The position numbers and the translations under genes were made by a program. The notes beneath the pieces were generated by a model, which worked only from the letters and a program-made list of their open reading frames with translations, did not search any database and had not been told where the DNA came from. Positions 20,800-32,443 of a stretch of DNA of 39,138 nt are shown here, one piece after another (the stretch's first letter is position 1; each line of letters starts with the position of its first letter). Origin of the DNA: Mesostigma viride (Eukaryota; Streptophyta; Mesostigmatophyceae; Mesostigmatales; Mesostigmataceae); NCBI GenBank assembly GCA_009746045.1, contig RPFO01000024.1, positions 69,001 through 108,138 of the forward strand, written 5' to 3'.

Positions 20800-20804
20800 G
20801 AGGG
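20800..20804. repeat. Right target-site duplication GAGGG of element 2
   Basis: Copy of 8085-8089 directly after the 3' LTR. Confidence 0.93.
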
Positions 20805-21189
20805 CAGCGGCATAACCTTTGGCCAGTTCTCATGAATTGCTGCATTGCCGTGGCAAGTACACCATGCAGACAAAACTTTCCACATGCATGCAGCACAACC
20901 CTGTTGTCACTGCATGGCTCTGCCTGCCAAAGAGAACCTTTCTGACGCTTGCACAGCAGCAAGCTACCACCTCCATCTTATTGAATTACACCACAGTAAA
21001 CATAGCCTTTGATACCAAACCCAGGATCCATGATGAAACCACAGCTCAAACTTGCAGTGCCAGGCAAACCAGGCCGCCAGGATTCTTGCACCGAGGGTGT
21101 CATCATTACTGCTCAAAAGAGCGTCATTGGGTTTGCATCCCGAAGCACTGCAGCGTAGTGTAGCAGTGGCCCATCCCGGTGGCGGCCGC
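20805..21189 (-). other. COPA 3' untranslated/flanking region
   Basis: Non-coding stretch between the COPA stop codon and element 2. It contains TGTAA on the minus strand at 20990-20986, about 200 bp past the stop, a plausible green-algal poly(A) signal. Confidence 0.6.
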
Positions 21190-24100
21190 TTACCTCACTT
21201 GGGAGGCGGAGACGGTCAGCCCTGTCCCGTGGAACCCAATCTGTGACAGCTCGCAGATGGTGCACAGGCGCGACTGGCACGACTCGACGTAGTGCGCGCC
21301 GCAGTAGGGGCAGGTAACATCCTTGGAACCCTTGTAGATGGGCGTGAACGTGGAGCAGCAGATGACGAAAGGGTTGCGGCTGTCGTACGCAATGTCCAGC
21401 TCGTCCTTGGGACACTTCTCGCACGCCGCAAGCACCTGGCGCGCCTGGGTGGCGACCTGCAGGGGCCAGATCGAAGACGGATGTGCAGACCACACAGTTG
21501 GTCAGTCATCCACATTTATGTGAGTGAAAGCACCAGATGAGAAAAAACGATTCGTACGAGCGCTGCTAAACCTTTTCTTCCAAAAGCAAACAAGACGGAC
21601 AAAACAGCTTTCTGGGACTCTTATATCATGCCGTAAGCAAATGCAGGCGAATAGCGAAGTGAGCAGGGGCGAATGGGCACGTGCTTGCTGCTGTGCACCA
21701 AGTGGGCTGTAGCACCAGCAGCGCGTCATATTGCACGCGTTGAAACATCTCAAGGCACGCATGGTACCTACCCCCGTGATAACCGCACTACCCTCCGGGT
21801 CGTGTGTCGGTGCCTCTGGCTCACATGCCCCCTGCCCCACTACCACACACCCGCACGTGCGCGCGCACCCACCTTGGGCGCCGGGTTGAGCTCGAGCAGC
21901 CGGCGGCAGAACTTGGCTGCGTTGGAGTAGTTCTTCAGCTTGAAGCAGATGGACATGGCCGAGCGCAGCGAGAGCTGCTGGTGCACCGGCTGCAGGTTGC
22001 AGTGCGTGAAGTAGGCCGCCAGCTCCGCCTGCCGCGCGGGCTCGCTGCCTTCCTTGAGCTCCTTGCGCTTGAGCTCGATCTTGAGCGCGACCACGTAGTC
22101 GCGCACGATCGCCAGCAGCTCCTTGACCTCGTCCACCTGGCGCCGCGTGTCCACCACCAGGAGCGGGATCGTGTGCAGGATGGACACAAACAGCTTGAGC
22201 GCCTCGGCAAACTTGCCGTCGGTCGTCACCTTGTACGCCGCCTTGAGCCGCTCTTCCAGGTGCGCCAGCTTGAACGTGATCACTGGCGCGCCAGACTCGG
22301 GGGCGGAATCGGACCACTCACGCTCCAGGGGCACCCCCAGGGAGGCCATGAGCGGGTTGGCCGGCAGCGCGGCATGGGACGCGGCGGCGGCGTCCATGAA
22401 GTACGGCTTCAGTGGCTCAAAGTTGACGGCGCCGATCTCCCGGTTGAGCATGCGCATGGCCACCTCGAATGCGCCCGCCGCGATCTGCTCGCCCGCCACC
22501 TGCGCGTGCTGCGACCACTTCTGTGCCATGGGGACACCAGCCGAGGGCGCCACAAAGAAGCCCGCGTCGGCCTCGCCTGCGCCCAGGTCGGCCGCCACGT
22601 TGCCTAGGTCCGCGGGCAGCTCCAGGTCCTCCATCTCCCACCCGCCCTCCTCGTCCTCTTCGTCGCCCCCTGCGCCCGGCTCGGCGCCCGCCATCTCCTC
22701 CGCCTCCCCCTCCAGGCCAGGCTCGGGAATCTCCAGGTCGTCGCCCCACCCCCCCGCCGCCTCCTCCACGGTGGCCTCCTCCTCGCGCGCCAGGTCGCCC
22801 TCCTTGAGCGCCCCGTCAAAGAAGCCCTTGGTCACCTGCGGGTGCGAGTCACCAAGCGGGGGTCGAGACCCACACGGTCCACACACGCGCACACCACGGG
22901 CACACATGGGCAGGAAGGCAGGCATGCGGGCAGGAGGGCGGCCACATGGTGAGAGCCGAAGAATAAGCAAGAGCAAAACAGCCAACAAAGACTCTCCGTA
23001 ATGGGTAACATAAGAAAACTGGGTAGCTCAGTAGCGGCACCACCCGGTGCTTGCCCACGCGTGCGCCGAAAAGCAAATAAAATTCCATTCCCCCCTTCAT
23101 GCCTTTGACCAACCGTTCCCACCAACAATTTTCAAAGTCAGCCGTTTTTTCTCTCTGGACCTTGAAAGTGGGCATTCCTTGAAACTGGGCACACACCGTG
23201 AGCAGCGGCCAGTTGTCCTCGCGCAGGATGGGGGCGGGCGGAAGCAGCAGCCGCGCGGCGGCTGGATCGGGCAGCTTGATGCTGTCAAACGCGATGTCCC
23301 CCTTGCCCGCGGCGATCTTGTCCGCCATCTCGTGCAGCCCATGCACCTTGGCGGTGACGTATGCCAGCGGGTAGTGGCCGGCCTCCTCGAGGATGCGCAC
23401 GCGTTCGCGCACATCGCCCAGGTAGAGCGCGTTGTGGAACCGGCCCATCACGTCCGACCGCATCTCCGCGATCTTGAGCATCTTGCGCAACTTGTCCAGG
23501 TTGCCCGTCGCCAGGTACAGGAAGGAGAGCCGCTCAAAGTTCTTGGTCTTCTGGTAGCTGAACTCCACGATCTGGTGATTGCCCTGCCGCAGCGCCTCCA
23601 CGCCCAGCCGGTACCAGGTGTCCTTGCTGTCCAACTCGTGAGCGCTGGCGAGCGCCACGCCGATGTTGCCGCACTCGATGGCCAGGTTGAAGCGTGTCGG
23701 CTCGTCCTTGACAAAGTGGAGTGCGACCTCCGGAAAGCCCTTTTGCTGCAGATAGGCGATGATGGACTGGCCGCAGAGCGCGCTGTTGCGGATCATGGAC
23801 AGCACCAGGTCGTACTTGCACTGGATGAGCGCCAGCTTGAACGCGTACTCGGTTGTGTCGACCAGCAGCGTGCGGTTCTTGCCGTCACGGTCAAGGCAGT
23901 GGATCGTCTTACCCTGCACGCGTGTGATGTAGACGGGCACGTCCAGCGTGCGGATGACTCCCGCGTCCCCGTTGGGCAGGCAGTACTTGACGTGGTTGAG
24001 CGTCGTATACACAAAAACGCCGCTGTCGTCCCACGCGCCCGACTTGACGCGGATCGTCTCGTGCACGGTGCACTTGTGCTGCAGCTTGCGGCCGGTGATG

Positions 24101-27100
24101 ATGACCGCGTGCTTGGACAGCAGCGCGCAGTGCGACATGTCGTTCGACCAGACAACGTACTTGACAAAGGGGGTGGACAGCTCCGCCACCGCCGTGCGCT
24201 GCTGCACGTCAAAGAGGACCACCTTGTCGTCCGAGCGGCACAGCAGGGACCCCGTGCCAGCGTAGAAGATGCCGTCAGTGGACGGCGCGGGCGGCGCGCA
24301 CTTCTTGGTGACCTCGTTGCGCAGGTTCTTGATCAGGATGGTGTGGTGCGCCTTGTCAAGCACCGCAAAGCGGTTGCGCGCGACAAACACGGCCGATGAG
24401 CCTAGCCCGCGCTTGCACTCCTGCGGGCATGCATGTGGGCGCCAACGTGGGAGCACAGGCACCAGAACAAAGAGCACAAGCATGCGCCAAAATGTGAGCA
24501 AGCACACACAATCACGTGCTGTGCATGATTCGACCAGCCCTTGGTTATTCAAAGAAAGTTAGGTAAAAACATTGAAGAATTTTACTATCATGCAAAAAAC
24601 AAAAACTCACTAGGTGTGCAGGGCCTATCCAGCTGAGCATTCAAGCACAAAACGCAGCACAAAAGCACGCACCATCAAAAGCACTGCAGCGCAGGCAGCG
24701 CGTCGTCATCCAGAACCCCCTGCGCGCGAGTGTACCCAAAGACCCCCCCACTATACTTGCACATGTACGAGAGGACCACCCACCTGCGCGTCGGTGCGCC
24801 CCTGCTGCGCAGCGTCCTTGGTGACGACGTACAGCTCGTACGAGCCCCCGTCTGCGTCAGAGCAGAGAAGCACCGCGTTCTCCGCGGGGTTGTACGAGAG
24901 GGTGCGCGGGCCCTGGTAGAAAACGGACGCGGGGGGGTGGAGGCAAAGGGAGGGGGGTAACAGGAAGGGGGAGACAAGGCCGCGCGGGCACAGACAAAGG
25001 CGTCAGATGGCATGTGTCTTGGTTGCTTTGTAACAGAACGGGGGATCCTGGGGGGATGGCCGGCAGATAAGCAAGGGAACCCACAGCCCACGGCACAGGA
25101 GGCCTGCCAGCTGCCACGCTGTACGATACAAGGAGGCTTGCCTGCTGCCACGCTGTACGTTACAAGGAGGCTTGCCCGCTGTCACGCTGTACGATACAAG
25201 GAGGCTTGCCCGCTGTCACGCTGTACGATACAAGGAGGCTTGCCCGCTGTCACGCTGCACGATACAAGGAGGCTTGCCCGCTGTCACGCTGCACGATACA
25301 AGGAGGCTTGCCCGCTGTCACGCTGCACGATACAAGGAGGCTTGCCCGCTGTCACGCTGCACGATACAAGGAGGCTTGCCCGCTGTCACGCTGTACGATA
25401 CAAGGAGGCTTGCCCGCTGTCACGCTGCACGATACAAGGAGGCTTGCCCGCTGTCACGCTGTACGATACAAGGAGGCTTGCCCGCTGTCACGCTGTACGA
25501 TACAAGGAGGCTTGCCCGCTGTCACGCTGTACGATACAAGGAGGCTTGCCCGCTGCCACGCTGTACGATACAAGGAGGCTTGCCCGCTGTCACGCTGTAC
25601 AATACAAGGAGGCTTGCCGGCTGTCACGCTGTACGATACAAGGAGGCTTGCCGGCTGTCACGCTGTACGATACAAGGAGGCTTGCCCGCTGTCAGGCTGT
25701 ACGATACAAGGAGGCTTGCCCGCTGCCACGCTGTACGATACGAGGCTTGCCCGCTGTCACGCTGTACGATACAAGGAGGCTTGCCCGCTGTCACGCTGTA
25801 CGATACAAGGAGGCTTGCCCGCTGTCACGCTGCACGATACAAGGAGGCTTGCCCGCTGTCACGCTGCACGATACAGGGGCTGTACATTGCGGGTGCGAGC
25901 TTTCACCTGCGGGTGACTGCGTCTACTGGGAGTGTAACATGGATCGATTCAGGTTCTTGTCCAAGGCATGCTCCTGGTGGGCAACGCAGTCCTCCCCTGG
26001 TATGTCAGCACTGGGACAACCAAACGCCGCTGCTGTGCGCCGTGCTCGGCACCCCCATGAGATGCCACCAATCAGGTACGGCCTGCCACAGGAACAAGCG
26101 CAGGGACAAGGGCAGCTGCCTTCTAGCACCCGTACCGACAAGGGGCAGCTTCCTCCTAGCACCCGTAGGCAGCTGCAGGCTCTGGTGCTGTTGGCAGGAT
26201 AGGATGGGTTCACCACGCTGTAGCAACACGATCCATAGCTCATCCGATGCCTTCCCTGATGGCTCATCCCACGCTGTCACGCTGCACGATACAAGGAGGC
26301 TTGCCCGCTGTCACGCTGTACGATACAAGGAGGCTTGCCCGCTGTCACGCTGCACGATACAAGGAGGCTTGCCCGCTGTCACGCTGTACGATACAAGGAG
26401 GCTTGCCCGCTGTCACGCTGTACGATACAAGGAGGCTTGCCCGCTGTCACGCTGTACGATACAAGGAGGCTTGCCCGCTGCCACGCTGTACGATACAAGG
26501 AGGCTTGCCCGCTGTCACGCTGTACAATACAAGGAGGCTTGCCGGCTGTCACGCTGTACGATACAAGGAGGCTTGCCGGCTGTCACGCTGTACGATACAA
26601 GGAGGCTTGCCCGCTGTCAGGCTGTACGATACAAGGAGGCTTGCCCGCTGCCACGCTGTACGATACGAGGCTTGCCCGCTGTCACGCTGTACGATACAAG
26701 GAGGCTTGCCCGCTGTCACGCTGTACGATACAAGGAGGCTTGCCCGCTGTCACGCTGCACGATACAAGGAGGCTTGCCCGCTGTCACGCTGCACGATACA
26801 GGGGCTGTACATTGCGGGTGCGAGCTTTCACCTGCGGGTGACTGCGTCTACTGGGAGTGTAACATGGATCGATTCAGGTTCTTGTCCAAGGCATGCTCCT
26901 GGTGGGCAACGCAGTCCTCCCCTGGTATGTCAGCACTGGGACAACCAAACGCCGCTGCTGTGCGCCGTGCTCGGCACCCCCATGAGATGCCACCAATCAG
27001 GTACGGCCTGCCACAGGAACAAGCGCAGGGACAAGGGCAGCTGCCTTCTAGCACCCGTACCGACAAGGGGCAGCTTCCTCCTAGCACCCGTAGGCAGCTG

Positions 27101-28133
27101 CAGGCTCTGGTGCTGTTGGCAGGATAGGATGGGTTCACCACGCTGTAGCAACACGATCCATAGCTCATCCGATGCCTTCCCTGATGGCTCATCCCACGGC
27201 GCACCTAGTGGCCCTTAATGCGGTCCCAGGCCCTATTTTCCTGTGTATATGCTCTCCCCTCATCCCCATCAGCTCTCCGCCCCCAACCTGCCCCCTTCAT
27301 GCCCCCTCATCCCCCCCATGGTGCGCACCTGGTTGGTGCCGGACGCGCCTGTCCTGCGCACGCTGATGAGCGGGTTGTCACGCGCCGAGGCGAAGTCATA
27401 CGTGCGCAAGTAGCGGTCCTTGACATAGTAGAGCGTGCCGCCGTGCGTGGCATACGCGGGGCGCTCCCGGTCCAGCTTGAACACGATCATCCCACTGTCG
27501 TGGCCGGCCGCCAGCAGGTTCACCTCAGGGTGCGCGCACAGGATCCTGCAGCATTCCCCCCAACATTCCCAGCACGTGCATGCATGGCCCATGACAGCAG
27601 GCGTGAGGCCGCGATGGTGTCAGCAAACATGCGTACTAAGCACAGTGAGGCCTGGACACCGCCACAGTTCTCCTTATCAGGCCATGGTCCCTGGTCGGGC
27701 GGGCACGACGTGGTATGCGTGGGGGCAACGCACGGCTGGCAGCACAAGCACCAACCCTTCTGGCTTGCTTAGAGTCGTAAGGCATACCGCCCTAGGGGTT
27801 GACGGAGAGGGGCACCTGGTTCACCAAGCAATCCAGTATGGTGGTAGTGTTGGCCAGGGGCACCCAGTCCATGGCTCCGTGACTGGGAGGCTGCGACGTG
27901 AGCGTGGCGGGTGCAATAGGCGGGGTTGGGGTGGCCGTGTGACCGCGTGATGGCACCATAAGAGTGGCCGCAACATGACTCCATAATGATGCCCCCATAA
28001 TGATGCCACCATCGCGGCCCCGGCATTGCTCTCTACAGGCCACACAGTGCAAAGCAGGTATGCCCGCATCCACTGCAGCTGCCCTTGTGTGCGCGTGCGA
28101 GTGCGAGTGCGTGTGCGTGTGCGCGTGCGCGTG

Positions 28134-28171
<38 letters not shown>

Positions 28172-29966
28172 TGTGTGCGTCTGCGTGTGCCTGCGCGTGA
28201 TTATGTGCGTGTGCGTGTCCGTGTGTGCGTGTGTCTGTGTGTCTGTGCATGTCAGGGTGTGTGTAAGCAACTGGGCAGGTGGGCACACTGTCACAGCTAA
28301 ACATTCGTGGGTGCAAACCCTCCCTGCCCAACGGCCATGCGCCACCCACCAGAACCGGTCATGCTCGCGCCGAAACGTCTGCACGCCTGTCCGCTTCGAC
28401 ATGTCCCACACGCGGATGCACTTGTCCTCGCTGTTGGACACGATCATGTCGTGGCGCGCGTGGAACATGACGCAGGAGACGTTGTTCACGTGGCCGCGCA
28501 GCGTGTCCACCTCCCACGCCTTGGTGTCTGGTGAGTGGAGGACAAGGGACATGGCACAGGCAACCGCCAGCACACACCAGGGTGGCAGCAGCAGCAATCG
28601 CCACAGGCAGCATGGTCCAAACAGATGTACAGCCACAACGCATAATGTAGGGCGTGAGGGCCATGGAAAGAAAAGCAGGAGGGTTGCAGGTTGCAGCACA
28701 GGCAGCACCTAGTTTCCGCCCAGCAGGACATGCAGCAGCAGGCACAGCCTACCACGGGGGCCATGGTTCGTAGCTTGTAGGCACCTTGGCACACAGCAAG
28801 GCATTTTGCAACACAGCAAGGCATGTCACCACACAACCGGCACATTTAAACAGGGCAGCAGGGCATCCACGTAAGCAGCCGAGCACCACTGCGCACTCCT
28901 CAGCAAGGAGAAAGGAAAGGATGGTGTTTTCCACCAGAACTCGCCGATGCTTGTCCTCTACACGCCATACGAGTGCACCGACAGCTGGCCTCGCCTTCGC
29001 TCATGGAAACAAACAGTTTAACCCTACGTGGACCCCAGCCATGCCGCCATTGTTTCGTTTGTCCTAGCGCACGCACCATTCATGCGCCAGAGCTTGACCT
29101 GCCGGTCGTCCGCCCCCGAGACGATCAGGGGCAGGCTGGGGTGGAACGCGGCCCAGTTCACGCCGCGGTCATGCCCCTCCAGCACATACTTGACCACCGC
29201 GTCGCCGCCGCCAAACAGGTCCGAGTTCATGTTGGGCAGCCGAAGGATGTCGTCGGCCGGAGCGACCGTCTTCTTGCGCAGGCCGCTGATGTCCCACACG
29301 CGCACCGTCTGGTCGAGGGAGGCGGAGACGACCAGGTCCTCCTTCACGTGGAACGAGGCGCACATGACGTAGTGGTTGTGGCCGGTGAGCACCGAGATGC
29401 ACGTCCGCGACTGCCAGTTCCATATACGGATGGTCTGGTCGTCGCTGGCGCTCACGATCCACGGGTACTCCTGGTGGAACTGCACCGTCCGGATGTAGTC
29501 CAGGTGGCCCAGCAAGGTGAACAGGCAGCGCCGCAGCTTGTAATTCCACACCTTGATCTTGTAGTCATCACCTGCACGAAACGGAAAAAAAGCAGGTGGC
29601 GCGACGATCATGGCACGAAGGGTGCAAATACGGGGGAAATGCCATTTCCCCTCTAACATGGAGCCAGTAGCAACCTACTCCACACAGAAAGCGCGCACGA
29701 CCTCACAGTATCAATGAGGTAAGGAGGCTTGAAATTTTAAGCCACCCTCATTGCGTACCTCCTGACACGAAGAGAGGTTGTGACTTGTGGAAATGGACGC
29801 CGCGCACTGGGCCATCATGCTCGTCGAAGCGATCAATTAATGTGCCCATCCGGTAGTCCCAAAGCTGAATCACGCCACTGTGTAAGCTGGCAAGAATCCA
29901 TGGTCGTTTCGGGTGAAAGCTCAGGCCTTTCACCCGATTACTTTTTGTTTCAAACTTGGTCAGCAT
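21190..29966 (-). CDS. COPA: Coatomer subunit alpha (alpha-COP), eight exons
   Basis: Alpha-COP is the large subunit of the COPI coat that returns cargo from Golgi to ER. Minus-strand exons in order: 29966-29759, 29571-29077, 28527-28350, 27545-27329, 24912-24784, 24420-23197, 22835-21873, 21456-21190. All seven introns are GT-AG, phases join exactly, and the total is 3681 nt, giving 1226 residues, almost the human length (1224). Residues 1-310 are WD40 repeats (start [20 protein letters not shown]). Residues about 340-800 are the coatomer WD-associated region. An acidic linker (DEEDEEGGW) follows, then the C-terminal domain with CPYC and CTIC pairs, ending SQVR as in plants. No frameshift or stop was found. 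Intron 4 is unusually long (2416 bp) because of a minisatellite. Confidence 0.97.
25097..25875. repeat. 34-bp minisatellite in COPA intron 4, first array
   Basis: About 23 head-to-tail copies of a unit centred on GGAGGCTTGCCCGCTGTCAC, with T/C variants (CTGTACGATA or CTGCACGATA). One unit lacks three bases, near 25740. There are no spacers, so it is not a CRISPR array. It lies wholly inside the intron (24913-27328). Because 34 is not a multiple of 3 and no plus-strand frame contains a stop, it produces long spurious ORFs. Confidence 0.95.
25347..27196. repeat. Exact 925-bp tandem duplication in COPA intron 4
   Basis: 25347-26271 and 26272-27196 appear identical. Each copy holds 16 minisatellite units plus about 400 bp of unique DNA. 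The junction falls inside the minisatellite motif, consistent with unequal crossing-over between repeat units. Splice sites of the host intron are untouched. Confidence 0.9.
28086..28265. repeat. GT/GC dinucleotide tract in COPA intron 3
   Basis: About 180 bp of alternating purine-pyrimidine (GTGC, then GT). It can adopt Z-DNA. Lies within intron 28349-27546. Confidence 0.9.
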
Positions 29967-30539
29967 GCTGCTGGTGGAGCGGGCCCCCGCACCTGGGTCG
30001 CCGCCACTCGGCGCTGGCTCACCGCCACTCGCCGTCTGTACAACTTTTGATAATCTGCGACAGGCTCAATGTCCTACCGCGCACGTTCGTTTGGGAAAGG
30101 CTATACCTGCACAACTGCATACAACGTGCCACGGTCGAGTCAGAAGTAATGGGACATGGTGCACAGCCCACGCTCCCATAGGCACTCGGTCAGCGTCAAG
30201 GATCGTTTTCGCGTCCATGCATGGGAAGCTACGCGCCCGAAGGCTGCGACGGGCAAGCCGGCCTAAAGGACGGCCACAAACGTCAGGCATTCGCCACCTG
30301 CGCATTTCCAGGTACAGGCCGAACGGAATGCCGACTTCCTATCTTTCTAACCCAATCAAATAATCTTGCAAGCTTAGGCAGCTCTGTGGTCCGAGGTCAC
30401 AAGAGGTCACAAGCAGTCACAAGGGGCTCGCCCGAGGTCGCCCGTGTGCACAGCACAACATGAGGCGTGAGAGCCAACAGGGAACGTCAGGCGTCAAGCG
30501 GGCTGCAGATGGCAGCAGGTAGCGGGCACTTCAGAGCAC
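29967..30539. other. COPA upstream region
   Basis: Presumed 5' untranslated region and promoter of COPA. No TATA box close to the start and no convincing ORF were seen. Short direct repeats (GGTCACAAG type) occur around 30393-30420. Confidence 0.5.
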
Positions 30540-30685
30540 GGATTCTGTCAACAAACCGTCCGGCACAATAAATATAGTTGGCGTTAATATAGGTGGATAT
30601 GCATGGAATCGTGTCGCACTGTAAGGTGCAGGGGCTCACAGGCTGTCGCCGGCCGGACAGGTCCGGCTAAGGTTATTCCCCTGCA

Positions 30686-30751
30686 CGTGGCGGCTGCCCA
30701 TTGACCAACCTACGACGATCGTCGTAGGTTGATCAATGGGCAGCCGCCACG
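30686..30751. repeat. 66-bp near-perfect palindrome
   Basis: Two 32-bp arms around a central AT with a single mismatch (C at 30705 against A at 30732). A 19-base direct repeat, GATTC(T/C)GTCAACAAACCGT, lies on each side (about 30540 and 30763). Either strand could extrude a long hairpin. Confidence 0.92.
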
Positions 30752-30808
30752 CGCGTGTCAGGATTCCGTCAACAAACCGTGTTACATAGGAAGGAGTGAC
30801 TATGTACT

Positions 30809-30871
30809 CCGGACTATGTACTCCAAGAGTACATAGTCCGGAGTGACTATGTACTCCACGAGTACATAGTC
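30809..30871. repeat. Two consecutive hairpins sharing one arm sequence
   Basis: 30809-30823 pairs with 30827-30841 (15-bp arms, CAA loop). 30845-30856 pairs with 30860-30871 (12-bp arms, CAC loop). The shared core is GACTATGTACTC, and a further copy of the arm lies just upstream (about 30798-30809). This is a tandem array of inverted repeats. Confidence 0.92.
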
Positions 30872-30886
30872 CGGAGTACGTGTCGC

Positions 30887-31140
30887 CCGGCCTTGTCGAC
30901 GACCGTGAACAACGCGCGTTGAACAATTTATGTCGGTGTGCAAGTGTCAGCCGTGTCGCCCGGGCCGCTGTGGGCGACGTCGGCTCTTGCAAGTCGTTCC
31001 GAGCCAAGCAGGACGCGCTGCACGGTACGGCAGAATCCATAATCGACCCCGCCGGGTGTATGGAATCTGTAGTGCCCGCAGGGGCTGTACAACCCGGCCT
31101 TGTCGACGACCGTGAACTATGCGCGTTGGACAGTTTTCTT
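30887..31140. repeat. Direct repeat about 209 bp apart
   Basis: CGGCCTTGTCGACGACCGTG followed by AAC(A/T)A(C/T)GCGCGTTG(A/G)ACA occurs at about 30889 and again at about 31098. Together with the hairpins it suggests an internally repetitive element spanning roughly 30540-31190. No ORF of a known family is seen. Confidence 0.75.
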
Positions 31141-31394
31141 TACGGTCCGAGTCAACCGCGTCTACACTGGGCAACAATGCAAGTAATTGACAAAACCGAG
31201 TCCGTCGTAACGAGTAGACGAGCGAGTGCCATGAAAGCATCATGCGGTCGGGTGTGTGGTAAACATGCTGCATTGGCGTGTTTCAACGTAACTCACGTGT
31301 GTTTGGTATTTCTTCGAGGCGTTCCAGGAAAGGGAAGTTTGCCCGATGGTTGTGGCACACGCCAGTAGCAAAATGCTCGTCAAAATGCTTCAGT

Positions 31395-31491
31395 GAGTAA
31401 CGACACACACCATAGCTGCCTGCTTTTCGGTTCAAACCCGTTCGTCAACAGAGGAGTAACGACACCCACCATAGCTGCCTGCTTTTCGGTT
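31395..31491. repeat. Two copies of a 38-bp core, 59 bp apart
   Basis: GAGTAACGACAC(A/C)CACCATAGCTGCC followed by TGCTTTTCGGTT at 31395-31432 and 31454-31491. Confidence 0.88.
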
Positions 31492-31499
31492 GGACCATG

Positions 31500-32353
31500 G
31501 CTGGTCTCTGTGGCATCATCAAGCATGTAACCGGTGAGTAGAAGCTTCCCATTGTCAGCATGTGCCACCAGGTGTGCTGGCCATCACCTGGCAAGCTATA
31601 GCAGCTTAGGCCTAGTTTATCCTTGCTAGGGCAAGCTGAAACAGGCTTAAAATCACTAGTTTGTTGGTGGCTGCCTCCTAGAATGCATGCCTTGCGTAGG
31701 GTGTCCGTACCACGTTACCTACGTGCATGGACAAGGTGGCACCTGCACATAGGTGCCATGTAAGGGCAGTGTGATGATGCAGTTATGTTTCCCCATCATT
31801 GTGGAAGGGAAATGTATTGTGTGGCATGCTTGGGGGCCATATTAGTAGGTATTAGTAGGTAGTATGCCCACCCCTACCCCCTTGGCTGCTTTTTACCACC
31901 GGTACCCCTACGGGCTGTACTGGGTGTAACTGCTGGTATACCCACCCAAATGATGACCCCAATGGCTCAAACTGTTCGGCAGCTAATTGTTTATCATCCC
32001 TGAAGTGGTCGGTGCCTAGCTCTTACAACATAATTCAACGTGCACATTCTACCAAAAATGAATACGCGCGTCTTGACCCCCCTGACTTTGACGGCAGTTA
32101 TACATGGCCTACGATGAATATATGTGAGGTTGTGATATATCACGGCTTAGGGCAACTCATGGACATGCTTGGCCCCCAAGGACAGCCATTGGATATGGGT
32201 GGGTTGGATGGCATCTGGTTTGCAAAATTGTGAAGTTAAAGCCGATGCATCGGCAGTATTTCTGCCCATTTAGGGGTTAAATATACGGTCCCAGCGTCCT
32301 CCATTCAGGCGTTTTCGCAGGCATCAGGACAGCCATCTCGGCACATGTGTGGT
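31500..32353. other. Intergenic stretch without a recognised gene
   Basis: Lower in GC than the genes. Contains a short duplicated ATTAGTAGGT (about 31844-31863) and no ORF with family resemblance. Confidence 0.5.
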
Positions 32354-32358
32354 TTACA
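32354..32358 (-). promoter_or_regulatory. Possible TGTAA poly(A) signal
   Basis: TGTAA on the minus strand about 85-90 bp after the stop of the EsV-1-7/nuclease gene, matching the green-algal signal. The motif is short enough to occur by chance. Confidence 0.4.
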
Positions 32359-32443
32359 AGAGGCCGGTGTTCAGCACAACCAAACCGGTCGGTCTACATC
32401 CACGAGCGTGCGACAGACCAACACAACATGCGCGACGCACCAG

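Noticed and set aside
21804-24399. Plus-strand ORFs of 267-450 codons opposite COPA
   Set aside because: Antisense shadows of GC-rich COPA exons 6 and 7. The minus strand encodes conserved alpha-COP at full family length.
25097-25875. CRISPR-like regular repeats
   Set aside because: Units are contiguous with no spacers, the genome is eukaryotic, and the array lies in an intron.
25012-27218. Long plus-strand ORFs (up to 651 codons) with repeating Cys/Arg-rich units
   Set aside because: They are translations of the 34-bp minisatellite, which lacks stops in all three plus frames. They lie antisense within a well-supported COPA intron.
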